A DNA stretch of 64,000 nt from Allodiplogaster sudhausi. Taxonomy: Eukaryota; Nematoda; Chromadorea; Rhabditida; Diplogasteridae. Numbering within the stretch: the stretch's first letter is position 1; each line of letters opens with the position of its first letter. The translations under genes and the position numbers were made by a program. Below, one piece after another: positions 10,226 through 23,054 of this stretch. A model generated the notes under the pieces. That model searched no databases and had not been told where the DNA came from. It worked only from the letters and a program-made list of their open reading frames with translations. Location: the NCBI GenBank assembly GCA_945643635.1, contig CALZFC010000004.1:2419001-2483000 (forward strand), read 5' to 3'.

Positions 10226-12745
10226 GAGAGCCTGTCTGAGATACTCAAACGTGAGGGTGCAGGTAACAAAAATATTTTTTGATATTAATTTCCTTTGTAG
10301 GGCTTATGTAGCATTATGAGAGCTTCCAAAAAAAAAATTTTTTTTCAAAAAATATTCTGAAGGTATAACTACAGTATGCCTCGATTTATCAAAAATATTC
10401 GATTGACCATAAAGTTAGTAAAACTTAAGAAAAATAAATTTTGAAAGCACTGTTATATTCTATAATCTAAAGACGCATAAAAAAGGCCTAGATAATTTTT
10501 TCATAAAAGTTTCATTATAAGGTCGAAATGAGCACATATATTATGGAAATGCGCCATTAGAGTGCCAAGCCGTAGAAACTGCGCGATGAGACCATATACA
10601 TTTGATAAAGCGTCATTTGTTACCCCTAGAAAACTGCCTCTCATGTGGATCCTACTACAGGAACTTTACAATGTACGGGGGTGAACACCTCGTAGAATAA
10701 TAACCCGCAGAACAAAAAAAAGGCTATTAAATACGTTTTTCTCGCTCTTTTTTGAAATCAAAGATACCATTGTGTTTATATTGTAAAAATGCATAAAAAA
10801 TGTCATACATAATTTGTTCATTCGATTACATTCTCAATCACTTTTTCGGCAAAAACTGTATTTCTGGTCTGCTGGAGAGAAGTACGTATGCCACGTGAAA
10901 GCCCAGTCTTTTCTACGTGTAATATTCGATCTTCCTGCCGAATTATGCTACGGGAAAGTTCCAATATTTCTCCTTGAAACGCGCACTCACAGTGCGGCCT
11001 GCCCAGAAAATCCCCTGTAACCGAGCTATCCGGCTTCATTCGCGATATTAGGGGAAGTTTTGCAAAATATCTCATTTCACACGTCCTATCACACAAAGAA
11101 ACCACCTAGATGATTTTATATTAGCGAATCTTCGCTATTATTTTCGGCAGATACTCTTTTTGCCTTTTACGCAGGCGAGAGAAAAGTGCACGTAGTCAGA
11201 AAAATATGAAAGACTACATCTAAACGAGCACTCTACGTGAAAGCCCAGTCTTTTCTATGTGTAATATACTATCGTCCTGTTTCAATATTTCTCCTTGAAA
11301 CACGCTCTCACAGTGCCGCCTGCCCGGAAAATCCCCATTAACCTATGTAGCAATTTAGCTGCTTTCGCGATATTGAGGAAAGTGGTACATAACATCTTAT
11401 TCCCCACGTCCCCTGACGCACAAAAAAGACTCCATTGCTATTTTAAATTCTTAGATCTTCACTATTATATTCGACAGAAACTGTTTTTGCCTGTATACGC
11501 CAGCGACAGAAATGAGGCCGTACTCAGAAAAATATGTAAGACTACACCTAAATGAGCACTCTTTGTGAAAGCCCAGACTTTTTGAGTAGAATATACTTCT
11601 TTAGTATAGAATTCATGTGGGCATAATAAAAGCGGAGCGGTCAGAAGCGCTGCTGTCAAAAGGATTCTATAGTAAAGAAGTATATTCTGCAATAGAAAAG
11701 TCTGGCCTTTTACATAGAATGGACATTTAAGTGTAGTCTTCCATATTTTCCTGACTGATGCCACTTTTCTATCGCTTGTACACAAAGGCAAAAAGAGTTT
11801 CTGCAGAACATAATAGTGAAGATCCAAGAATTTAAAATAGCTACAGCCTCTTTTTGTGTGTCAGGACACGCTGAATAAGATGTTATGTACCACATAAACC
11901 AATATCGCGAATGAAGCAGGATAGCTAGATTAAAGGGGATTTTCTGGGCAGGCCGCACTGTGAGTGCGCGTTTCAAGGAGAAATATTGGAACTTTCCCAT
12001 TACATAATTCGGCTGAAGATCAAATATTACACGTATAAAAGACTGGGCGTTCACGTGGCATACGTATTTAGTCGTAGTCTTTCTTTGATTTCTGACTACA
12101 TGCGCTAACTTCTCTCCAGCAGGCCAGAAATACAGTTTTTGCCGAAAAAGTGATTGAGAATGTAATCGTATGAACAAATTATGTATGTCATTTTTATGCA
12201 TTTCTAAATTATAAATACAATGGTATCTTTGGTTTCTGAAAAGAGCGAGAAAAACGTATTTTATAGCCTTTTTTTGTTCTGAGGGTTATTACTCTACGAG
12301 GTGTTCACCCTCGTACATTGTAAAGTTCCTGTAGGAGGATCCACATGAAAGGCAGTTTTCTAGGGGTAACAAATTACGCTCTATCAAATGGATATAGTCT
12401 CATCGCGCAGTTTTTACGGCTTGGCACTCTAATGGCGCATTACCAAAATATAAGTGCGCATTTCAACCTTATAATGATTATGCGGCTTTAGATTTCGAAT
12501 ATAACAGTACTTTCAAAATTTACTTTTGTTAAGTTTTGCTAACTTTATGGTCAATCGAATATTTTTGATAAATCGAGGCATACTGTAGTTATACCTTCAA
12601 AATATTTTTTGAAAAAAAAAAAATTTTTTTTTTGGAAGCTCTCATGATGCTACATAAGCCCTGCAAAGGAAATTAAGATCAAAAAATATTTTTGTTCCCT
12701 GCACCTTCTGCTATGGCCATGGTCGAATATCTCAGACAGGCTCTC
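10226..12745. mobile_element. 2.5-kb TTAA-flanked foldback element
   Basis: Both ends carry inverted GAGAGCCTGTCTGAGATA-type termini, and TTAA flanks each side (10222-10225 and 12746-12749). The arms are more than 1 kb long, pairing for example at 10370-10430 with 12530-12600. The left arm contains two tandem units of about 350 bp (starting near 10890 and 11240), while the right arm has about one. The centre is near 11610. No long conserved protein is encoded; the open frames are palindrome shadows. It split the ancestral promoter region of receptor copy 2. Confidence 0.8.
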
Positions 12746-12749
12746 TTAA

Positions 12750-13242
12750 AGGAGGGCGATCACCGATAAAGTCGTTCACGAGATATGAGTCATTTTGCGT
12801 ATTTTCGAATAGTTTTCAGCATATAGATAAAGGATATGCACATGAAAGAATACGAAAAAGTTTCACATTCAAGTGCATGCACTTGTAAGTGCAACTTATG
12901 AATCAAATTCATATTGGTGTCTCAGTACAAAAATGTGGTGTATACCGTAACTATGGTAAATTTACCATTGCGGGAAGATAAAATTTACAAAGACATCGCG
13001 ACTTTGACATTTCAGTTAGCTTAATAAAGTTTTTGTGTTAGTTTTTCTGTAAAAACTTTTAGCAAGAACAAAATAGCATAAAAAATAGTTAATCAGAATT
13101 AACATCCCGCTTTGGAAAAAAACAATGCATTTGGCAACAAGTGTCACGCTCTTACCGTAAATTTTAGTTTGCTCCGATGGACTTCCATTCGAGATTTTTG
13201 CATGTTTGAACGCATATTAGTTAATTTTCGGTTATCGCCCTT
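12750..13242. other. Insert remnant between duplicated promoter halves
   Basis: This stretch separates the foldback element from the resumed paralogous upstream DNA. It is AT-rich, contains no recognised gene, and has no counterpart upstream of receptor copy 1, so it was probably brought in with or after the element. Confidence 0.35.
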
Positions 13243-13335
13243 CTTTAAGTCGTGCAGGCGTTTCCATGGCTAAGACAAGGCTGTTCATGACATTTTGAGC
13301 GTAACCTTTTGCTCGCTGTTTTCGAGACTCGTGAT
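13243..13335. repeat. Displaced half of receptor promoter duplication
   Basis: This block matches about 3525-3615 upstream of receptor copy 1, including gtcgtgcaggcgtttc and taaccttttgctcgctgt. It ends in cgtgatac, the uninterrupted form of the site occupied by the hAT-like element in copy 1. Confidence 0.7.
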
Positions 13336-14079
13336 ACTTAGATGGTTCACATGCATAAGTGTCACTCGGAGCAAATTGCATGGGAGAAAAGATGCCACCG
13401 CTGCCTGACATAAGAGAAAATAGCGTTGCGCAGAGAAAAAGATTTTGGTCCAAAGGCCGTAAAGTATAAGTTCCGCGGGAACCGGGTGTCCCGGACTTTG
13501 GATTAATCAACTAATTTCGAGGCACAGCACGCACTTTCTTATTTTCAATTGTAGCAAAATAGCACGTTCTCTTGAGACAACAGTGAAAATAAGACATTCA
13601 CTCTCACCTTGCTCATGAGCTCGCACTTCTTTAATAAGACCGACAACCACTGCACCCGACCAATACAGCCAAAATAAAAATGAAAGTTTTTTATACATTT
13701 ACATTCCGCCTCTTTCTCACCTCCAGTGAATTGCCCTTTCTTTGTACCTTCTAAAAATATATACTTTGTTATATAAATCTTGCGTTGTATTCATGTATAT
13801 ACATACATTCATTTCTGCAGTCGACCCATGCATACATTCCGAGAGAGCGAAATAAAGAGGGCGAGAGAGCGAGAAAGAGTGAGAGGTAAATCAAGTGTTT
13901 AGGATCATAAAATAGCCCTTTTTCTGTAGATGTGAATAGTGTATTTGATGTTCGTTGTAGGTTGCGTATTTAATTTATAATTAATTTTAAAGTTGCATTG
14001 CTATTACTCTTAGATGGTTCACATGCAGAAGTGTCACTCGGAGCAAATTGCATGGGAGAAATACAGGAGAGCGGCATCG

Positions 14080-14125
<46 letters not shown>

Positions 14126-14660
14126 TTTTCTTGCTGTTCTAGATGTTGTTGACGACTCCCACCATCGACTCGACTCGGCCATGACGCCCTCTCCCGTAAA
14201 CTTCATTGAGCAAGAAACGTCGTCGTTTCATCTAGAAATATTCAACTCCTGAGATGAAATATTGCTTTATTGACAAAAAGGAAAAAAAATAAGATAATAT
14301 GCTTAACCTATAATGGACTTTTTCTCAATGTGAAGGCAAGAGAACCCCGCATAAATGTGTCGAAAAGCAAAGAGATGTTATAAAACCCCACAATACGAGC
14401 ACCACACTTTTTTAAATGTATTAGACATAAAAAATGCATTAACCCGGCGAACAAATGCGCCGGAAAATACTCCGAAAGACTGGGAGACGAAGCGAAACAA
14501 ACCATGTAGCAATTGTAAGCGCGATATGGAACTAGCAACTACCCTTTCAAGAGATGGAGAGAGAGAGAGAAATAGAGGGTGCGAACTAAAGAGAGACAGA
14601 GAGATAGATAGATAGAGAGAAAGAGATTCTCAAGGTTAATCGGGAGAGATAGTGAAAGAA

Positions 14661-14696
<36 letters not shown>

Positions 14697-15730
14697 CGAA
14701 AGAAATAGAGAGTGCGAACTAAAGAGAGTCCTGTTCGATTACTTTCCTAGATTTCTTAAAGGTATTCCTGCTATCAGTGAGTTTGAAGGTTGAAATGTAA
14801 GTCAACTGATAAATTAATTTCCGTAGGTTAACTATGTCAATAAGGACATAGAAATGGCGGAGGTACCTCTCTCTACATTCCTGTTTGTGTGTATTTCAAA
14901 TATTTTTTTTTCAATTATCAGTTGCGCAGATATTCATCCGATCCAACTAGCCAGCCCCATTGCTTCCATCTCTACTGGTTCGAGAGGCCAGACCGGACGC
15001 CTACCAAAAATATAACCAAAAAAAGTCTAATTTTATTACTCCACCGCATCTTTCACTTCACGAAACACGGTTATTTAAAAATTTTACGCCCCTTTACATA
15101 CAGACGAAAATATGGGCAACGAACGGTTCCTTGATCTTTCGTCTAATGATCTTTCGTCCAATGATCTTTCGTCCACTTTTTTTTTATTAACGAGCAAGGC
15201 ACAACGAGCTGTTCTAATGAGTAATTAGGGTGCTCCAACGGTCACTTCGTTCCCTCCGTCGCTCTGTTTAGTCAATACGCGTCCCTTCTCGAGTACTCTT
15301 AGCTGCGTTCCCAGGCGACAAGACTAGCAGTCAGACAAGTTTATCGACAAGGATTAGAGAGATCGAGAGAGAGTCGACAAGGGGCCAACGAAAGGCGCCA
15401 AACATGTGCGCCAGAGATAAATACAGAAAAAAACACGCATTTTTAAAACTCTGTATTTGTACATTACTCACATCCGCACATGCTATATCATCTTTTCAGG
15501 TTCCTTCATATGCAGGCGTCCAAATGAGAAGCGATCGGCGCCAAAATGGACGCCAGAGAAACATTCCACAACAAATCACTACTTTTAATCATATTTCCAC
15601 TAATCTACCAATTTGTTATCATTATTTTGCATTTTATATCACTTTTGGAAACTTGTGTTGCAATTTTACAATTCCGACGTCGAGCTCGACGTCGCCAGGA
15701 GGCTGGTGTCCTGGGTGACGGCAACTGAGT
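13336..15730. other. Repeats and microsatellites, no gene seen
   Basis: A block of about 55 bp (tagatggttcacatgc through gcaaattgcatgggagaa) occurs at 13338-13390 and again at 14011-14063. A (TC)n tract lies at 14080-14127, and (GA)n tracts at 14557-14625 and 14650-14700. At about 15130-15177 a 15-bp word built on atgatctttcgtc is repeated in tandem. No exon with recognisable homology is seen. Confidence 0.5.
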
Positions 15731-15734
15731 CAAT

Positions 15735-15905
15735 GGCACTTGCTACTGTATATGTATGTATATATTTCTAGCTATCTTGCGATATGAATGCATGTAGAAG
15801 ATGCACATATGTAAATATATTAGTATGACCTCAATATATTTATTTGCATCTTTTACATGCATTCATATCGCAAGATAGCTAGAAATATATACAGCAAGTG
15901 CATAT
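15735..15905. mobile_element. Small palindromic MITE
   Basis: The arms at about 15735-15806 and 15845-15900 are inverted copies containing ctagctatcttgcgatatga. One related arm is present at 4410-4460. The length and internal symmetry fit a miniature inverted-repeat element with no coding capacity. Confidence 0.6.
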
Positions 15906-16389
15906 AGCAAGTGTCACAGATGCCTGGAAGATGTTGCCTCGCTGTCGCCGTTTCCATTCGAGGACTTCAGCCCTCGCTTTCGTAGACTCTTCTCGTGTAG
16001 GCTGCACTTCCCACATGTGTAAACAACAACCATTAGAAAGCAAACATTGTGAATACTTTATTATTTATGAAAACAAAGAAAAAGAAAAAAGTTGCATGGT
16101 TAAAACGAGAACAAGTTAATATTCAAAAAAAAAAATTCGCGCCTAGCGTCCTTGGTCCGTAAAATTGTAAATCTGTGATATAGACAATGCACTTTTCTTA
16201 ATGAAGGCCAAGGACATTGGGTGGTCCAATCACACTACCGTCAGGCGAGTTTGAATTTATCTTTTCAAATGAAATTTTCTCGCTTTTTGAGCATTTCTGT
16301 AACTTCATTCTTTGTTAATGTGTTAATCAAAACCGTCCACGTCCGTTAGTGCCAATACTTGCATATCAAAAATATTCCCTTTGCACCTC

Positions 16390-17089
16390 CTTTAAGGTAG
16401 TTTTTTAAGCCTTCTAATTAATTGTACAGAACGAAATTTCCCATATAAATTGAAACTTTTCAATAAAAGTATGTACGTAACATTTGAAGATCTCCGTGAG
16501 AGCTCTTAGATGATATACTTACGATTTTGTAATATTGACATTGAGCGAAGTTATGGATCGATTAATGCGCTTGCACGGTGCCTCGGCGGCCGAAAAATGC
16601 GCCATTTTGACCGACACGCGCGCTTCATGTCAAAATATTAAAACAGGTGTATCTGAGTTTTTTAGTAAAAGGCATTTAAATAGGGATAAAAAAGGTCGCT
16701 CTTTCACGTGGTGCCTTCAGTTTTTTAACATGGGGGGGGGGGGTTTTTATGCCCCAAACGCACCACTCGATATATTAAAATGCCAAAATGGGGCCTTTAA
16801 TAATTTTTTTGCAAAATGTCATTATGACCTTTTTATGAGCTATTCAACTCTGAATCGAACAAGCAATTCAAAATAAATATATCTTAACAACGAACAAAGT
16901 TATGGTGATTTAAAGTTTTTTGATGTTTCGGTGCATATCCATGGTAAACTGATGAAAATAATTTTTGGAAAGAATGTTTTTGAGGTCTTTTTAGGATGCC
17001 TCATAAGCCTTTAGAAGGAAATGAAAATCAAAAAAATAATTTTGTTCCCGACATGCCCCTGCTCGAGTCTCTCAGATTGGCTCTCTTAA
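16390..17089. mobile_element. Partial element of the TTAA-ended family
   Basis: The first 200 bp match one arm of the foldback element at 18013-19703. The last 450 bp match the right part of the insert at 24429-26633. The right end reads GATTGGCTCTCTTAA, like the TTAA-flanked elements elsewhere in the window. I cannot define the left end, so this is probably a truncated or composite copy. Confidence 0.5.
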
Positions 17090-18012
17090 GTTACTTAATC
17101 AATGGACGCCTGACCTTGACTATCAGAATGTGCTGCTTGCCACGCTTTGCCGCTTGCAACCAACTGCGAAGATGTTCGAAATACAACGCTTGCCACACTG
17201 AAAAGGAATTTAATTATTTTGATCTAACTCTTTATATTTCACGAGCATATGCAGATATAAATGGCGATTTTCTCCATATATCCTTTGATCCTAATGTGAT
17301 ACGTTACACATAGTAAAGAATTTTGTAATTTTCCCGGGGGGCCGAAAAAGTGCGTTTAATTGTTTTGGAGCTTTCGGCACCACCAAAACTACATAGGCAA
17401 TCGGGCACCTAATACATTTGTTTCCTCGTATCCGTAACCATGTGCTTATCTTCTTGACAGTTGGCGTTGCTGGTTGCGGTGGGAGAGTGACGCGAGAGAG
17501 ATGGAGTGAGAGTGAGAGAGAGAGAGAAAGAAAGGGTAAGAAAGTGAGAAGATAAAAAAACGTCGGAACCAGTCGTATAAAAGGACGAAAATGCAACAGC
17601 AGTGGGAGAAAAAGGTAGAAAACATATGGAGAGAGATAGGCAGTTTTATCAAGAGAAGCTGTGCACGGAAATGTCACAAAAATGTCCCAATGTGGCTCTC
17701 GGCCCATCATTCTCCTTTTTCCCCGTGCCTTTCCTTCGAGATAGAGCGGCAGAAAGTCCGCAAGTTCGCCGTGCGGCCAATTGTAGGCAGCAATGTTCTT
17801 GCAATGGAAGTACATGCTAAAGTAGATTTTTTTTAATTTCAAAGGGAAAAACTACTTTATATTAATGCTCAATTAAGCATCTTACTTATTGTTGTATGTA
17901 AGCGAATAAACATTGGAAACTTTAACTACGGAAATAAACATGTCAAATGCTAACAATTACTTTGCATATAATATTTTGTTTTGGATTTCATTACGGAACA
18001 ACATTTATTTAA

Positions 18013-19703
18013 GAGTGCCTGTCAGTATCGTTCGATCAAGGCTTGCCCTAGGAATTTTTTTTTCGAATTTCTTCACCAAAATTAATTACAGTATACAACT
18101 CGACGTGGCGAACAAAATAGGCTACATTTCAAAGTTGAAAAAAAATTTTCGCATGAGACCCAGTACAGTAATCTTTTAAATTACATTGGTCATAAGTCGC
18201 TTAAAATTTATGATTAGACAACCATCGAGCTATCATTGGATAGCTGATTGGACGGGCTTTAATTTTCATGTTGATGATGTTTTCATAAAATTTGAATTTG
18301 GCCCTGAAAGACGGCCCTAAACATTTTCGGTGGTGGTTTTTGGCAAAATTTTGCATTTTCAGTTCATTTCCACAAAACCGCTCCTACATATTCTTAAAGT
18401 GCTTGAAATTTGCTACAATATATGTCTCTTTCAAAAAAATTAAGCGTCCCGGACTATGGTTCCTAAACGCTTGAACATGATCTTGCGTAAACTGTAACAC
18501 CGTGCAAGCGCATTCTTCGATCCATAACTGCGCTCAATGTCAATATTACAAAATCGTAAGTATATCATCTAAGAGCTCTCACGGAGATCTTCAAATGTTA
18601 CATAGATTATTTTATTGAAAAGTCTCAATTTATATGGGAAATTTCGTTATGTACAATTAGAAGGCTTAAAAAATTATTTTAAAAACGTTTTCGCCTGTCG
18701 AAACATACATCATAAGAAAGAGGATGAAATTTGGTACAAGATGGACCCCTTTCAATGGTATTCCATGCATACAATCTTTTGTTATAAATCATAAAAATAG
18801 TGCCAGTAGCGGCGCTGTCATTTCGCCCAAGAATTCACATTTTAGTTTATTCGAATTAGAATATTCCAACCCTTTTTTTCTACAGTTTTTCCATAAGGCG
18901 TTGTTATCATACTCTTATGGCTTATAACAAAAGATCGTATGCATGGTATTCCATTGAAAGGGGTCCATCTTGTGCCAAATTTCATCCTCTTTCTTATGAT
19001 GTATGTTTCGACAGGCGAAAATGTTTGTGAAGTAGTTTTTTAAACCTTCTAATTGTACATAACGAAATTTCACATATAAATAGAAACTTTTCAATAAAAT
19101 AATGTATGTTACATTTGAAGATCTCCGTGAGAGCTCTTAGATGATATACTTACAATTTTGTAATATTGACATTGAGCGCAGTTATGGATAGAAGAATGCG
19201 CTTGCACGGTGTTACAGTTTACACAGGATTATGTTCAAACGTTTGGGAACCATAGTCCGGGACGCTCAATTGTTTTGAAAGAGACATATATTGTAGCAAA
19301 TTTCAAGCACTTTAAAAATATGTAAGAGCGGTTTTGTGGAAATGAACAGAAAATGCAAAATTTTGCCAAAAACCACCACCGAAAATGTTTAGAGCCGTCT
19401 TTTAGGGCCAAATTCAAATTTTATGAAAACATCATCAACATGAAAATTAAAGCCCGTCCAATTAGCTATCCAATGATAGCTCGATGGTTGTCGAATCATA
19501 AGTTTGAAGCGACTTACCAATGTAATTTAAAAGGTTACTGTACTGGGTCTCACGCGGAAAATTTTTTTCAACTTTGAAATGTAGCCTATTTTGTTCGCCA
19601 CGTCGAGTTGTATGCTGTAATTAATTTTGATGAAGAAATTCGAAAAAAAATTCCTAGGGCAGGTCGTAATAGGGCCCTGCTCGAGTCTTACTGACACCCT
19701 CTC
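18013..19703. mobile_element. TTAA-flanked foldback element in a sulfotransferase intron
   Basis: The element is nearly a perfect palindrome centred near 18930. The left arm starts GAGTGCCTGTCAGTA after TTAA at 18009-18012. The right arm ends in the complement before TTAA at 19704-19707. The arms are about 850 bp each. No protein with family resemblance is present. Confidence 0.75.
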
Positions 19704-19989
19704 TTAATTTAAATAAATTTACCTTGACATCCTTGATGTTCCTTACGACGACAATGTACTTTGCATCTGAATGAGAGGGCACTGCGGGCTCGCAAAAATG
19801 CGATTTCAGCACCCGAGGATCGGCGAGTTTGTCGCAGAACTCGGAGCCGACTTGTTCAATCATAGGACTTTGTACGAAAAGACCTAGCAAAAAATACAAC
19901 TAACAATAAGCAATCTATTTTTTTCTCTTACTAAATTAACCTGCTCATGTAGGCATTCTACAACACCTGAATAATTTGCAAACTGAGTA

Positions 19990-20461
19990 CAGTCCCGCCC
20001 AACATTTCAGGTACATAGATTAATCAGATTAATTAGATTAATTTAAATAATCTCAATTGATTTTTCAGCGCTTAGGGCGCATTTCAATAGTGTTCTCAGG
20101 TCTAACTAGACTAATTCGACGCGGCTAAATACGTTGGTCACGTTATTTTCTTTAAAAAAGTTGACACTAACGAGAAAATTCATATTTTGTGCAGAAACCC
20201 GTTTGAAAATAGTGCGCCATGTGCTACATTACATGCGCGATGCGCTGCATTTTTAAACGGGGTTTCGAGCTAAAATATCAATTTTCTCGTTAGTGTCAAC
20301 TTGTTTTAAGAAAATAACATTACCATCGTATTTAGAAGGGTCGAATTAGTCTATATTAACCTGAAAACTCTATTGAAATGCGTCCTGAGCGCTGAAAAAT
20401 CAATTGAGATTATTTAGATTAATCTAATTAATCTATGTACCTGAAATGTTGGGCGGGACTG
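19990..20461. mobile_element. TA-flanked palindromic element
   Basis: The termini are CAGTCCCGCCCAACATTTCA and its complement, flanked by TA at 19988-19989 and 20462-20463. The arms pair almost along their whole length, with the centre near 20230. TA duplication suggests the Tc1/mariner group. A second end with the same CAGTCCCGCCCA start lies at 63879. It sits in an intron of the sulfotransferase gene. Confidence 0.75.
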
Positions 20462-21319
20462 TATGTCAATAATGCAAAGTTGTAGTAAATCACACGTGCT
20501 CTCTCGCACTTGTGTCAGGCAAAAAGGCGCGAATTCAAAAGTGTTTTTCCAACATTCTGAACGCTCCGGCTGCTCGCCGTCGCTCTTCTCGTAGGGCGTG
20601 CGGCCGAGGAGGAGATGCACAATGTGCTGCATCCACGTCGTGCCCGACTTGGCCATCGTGCACACGAAGATGTCACGATGACGCGCGCGCATTGACGCGA
20701 TGCTTCTGTAAGGAAATTATATTTCAAATTCCCGCCAGCCACCTCTTCTCACTCTCATTCACGCTCGCTATGCGAAATACATTGGAAATGAGAATGAGAT
20801 ATGTAATAGTGTTTTCTTCCAGACGCAGCAATTTGAATGCGCATTAATAGATTGTCTTGATCGTCATAGCTTAAAATCACAGAGAAAGATATGTATTAAG
20901 AACACGTCTTATGTACATATGTGATTTTATTTTCAAACTAAATGCAATTTCTTTCGTGTGGAATAAAAATGAGTTTAAATACCACGTTTAAAAGTAAGCA
21001 GAAAATAAATGTGGTTGAAATTAAGATGTGTTCTCATATCAGCACTGACCTAACTGCTTCGGCTGTGAAGTTTGACGAATATTTCATTCCATCAATGTCG
21101 ATCAAAGCCGGAAGCTGAAAAAAGTTTTTTACATCTTAAGCATTCCGCTACAGTAATTATCGAAATTTAAAAACAAATAGCAATTTTATTACGCAGTAGC
21201 AGAAGATATGAAGGGAAAAACCGGATTGAAAAGGCACAGAAAAGACACAATTTATCATTACCTTTCGCTTTCCATTCTCGCCTAGCGAGTCGCTCTTCTC
21301 GTTCGGGGCCATTGCTGTC

Positions 21320-22455
21320 TACTCTAACAATTACTTCTCGTCACCGAGCCACCCATCTTACTTTAAGTCCTCCCAGCTCGTTGAGAATACAATCATGACG
21401 ATCAAGGTACATACATACGTAGATCATAATTCAGAGCAGCGCTAAAATGATGTCCATTTCGATAAAAAGAGAGCGAGAGAGAGAGAGAGCGCGAGAAAGC
21501 GAGAGAGCGAGAGAGCGAGAGGAGAGAGATTGAGAGGGGGGGGGGGGGTGAAGATATGGAGAGATGTCTCTGCATCGATGAAATCTTCATGCAATATGCC
21601 ACCAGGAAGTGAAACTTTGTCGGCGATATTATGTTCCAACTTTTATTAAGCAAGGCAAGATAGGAAATCAGGAAATGCTAGGAACTAGGAGATTTTTTTA
21701 ATGGAAATTCTAAATCGAGCTATTCTTTCTTGATGCGAATTTGTGCATCACAGGCAAATTCGTAGGAAGCAAGGAGAATAAATGCAAAGAAGGAAAAAAA
21801 CTACTGTGACAAAATTGTGCTCAAGATCAAAACCGCACTCTCGATCCATTTGTTTCCTTCTCTTGCCACGCCATCTCCTCTCACCACCACGACGAGGAAG
21901 GCCCAAAGGTGTAATCTGGCCCAACTTTTTTGGGCCCTTCGGGCCCAAAATCTCGGCCCTGCCCGGTCCGCAGATTTCGGGCCATTGAATTTTAGGACCG
22001 GCCGGCCCGGGTGGGCCCGATTTTTTAAACATGTCAGATTCCACTTTCGAATTCTTAATTTTCTTATAGAAATTTTTTTGCTTTTTGCTTCCCGTACACA
22101 AGACTTCGCATTTACATTTATAATTTCTTCTAACTTCTATCTGATGAACGTTCACATCTAATATACATAAAAGTGTGGTTTATCTTCCCAACTTTTATGA
22201 AATTCAGCGAATTCATCTTGCCGTTCTCGAAAATCATTCCAAATTCTGGAATAAGTTACGATTATGTACGATTATGAAAGCATAACTACATGCATTATCT
22301 AACAATAAGCCTTTTTTGGATCACTAAGGTTGTGTCATGTTAATTTAATAATTAAATGCTAGTCGTAAATATTTAGTTCTGAGACAGCGAATTCTTTGAA
22401 TGGTTGTCAGTCAAGCATTCACTGATTGTGAGATGCTCATCCATAATTTATTTGG
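21320..22455. other. Intergenic with GA tract and GGCCC-rich island
   Basis: A GA-rich tract lies at 21465-21535 and is followed by a G run. An island of ggcccg-like words lies at 21905-22020, similar in composition to those at 3616-3865 and 27490-27905 but without the hAT ends. No gene is recognised. Confidence 0.5.
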
Positions 22456-22459
22456 AAAA

Positions 22460-22800
22460 AGGGTATAAACATACATATATGCTAAACGGGGATTCCTAAT
22501 CGTCAAGTCGAATTCCTAATTTGAAATTAGATTTGACCACTAGGAGATATCATTTCCAGGAAGAAGTCTTCTCCTTTCTATTAGTTCATATTATTTTTAT
22601 GGTTAGATTGCTTACTGGTGACGAGTCTCATGTTTTTTTAATGAGAGACGAGAATTAATGATGGAAGGACCGGGAAGCTAAAGAGGAGGCTGGAGCGCTT
22701 ACGAACATTCCAGGAAACTTCCGGCTATAAATTCCAGCTTCACAGGGTATCGAAAAATGCTGGGAGAGCCCTGCAGAATTGATGATCAAATTAGCAATCA
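22460..22800. repeat. Segmental duplication, copy A (uninterrupted)
   Basis: This block is shared with 24190-24428 followed by 26634-26790. Matching stretches include ggattcctaa, the region around tagattgcttact, gatgatcaaattagca and others. Copy A reads through the point where copy B carries a 2.2-kb insert, so it preserves the empty site (22699-22702). Confidence 0.7.
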
Positions 22801-23054
22801 AAGGTCTACCAATTCATTAATTAAGGAATATGGTTTTTTTATGTGTCAGCGACTGATTAAATGTGTATATTGAGTTTGCATAATAATAGCAGTTTGTGCA
22901 AACTCTTTTTGAAGTGGATGTCCTTATGAGGAGCTGTCTTTTTTAATGTCTGCTTTTCTTTCCATTTCGGTCGCTTCATCGAAACTACTTTTTTTTTAGA
23001 TTGTGCTCTTTTCATCAAAATGTTTGTTGAAACACATGCAAACAGCAGCACCTT

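Larger units (their letters stand above)
17729..21312 (-). pseudogene. Cytosolic sulfotransferase gene, interrupted
   Basis: The product would transfer sulfate from PAPS to small hydroxyl or amine substrates. Recognisable exons are 21312-21262 (a short N-terminus starting MAPNEKSD), 21114-21050 (LPALIDIDGMKYSSNF), 20705 to about 20560 (FVCTMAKSGTTWMQHIV, the PAPS 5'-phosphosulfate loop), 19883-19723 (PRVLKSHF then KYIVVVRNIKDVK, the 3'-phosphate region), and 17816-17729 (YNWPHGELADFLPLYLEGK). The first three join in phase. After the P-loop exon no good donor is visible, because a copy of a dispersed 60-bp repeat begins there. The last two exons do not join in phase, and two elements (18013-19703 and 19990-20461) sit in the introns. 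The C-terminal third was not found. It is either a decaying gene or one with exons I failed to place. Confidence 0.7.

Noticed and set aside
17291..17700. Continuation of the sulfotransferase frame beyond 17729
   Set aside because: After EGK the frame loses family resemblance and runs into a GA tract; the apparent continuation is probably intron.
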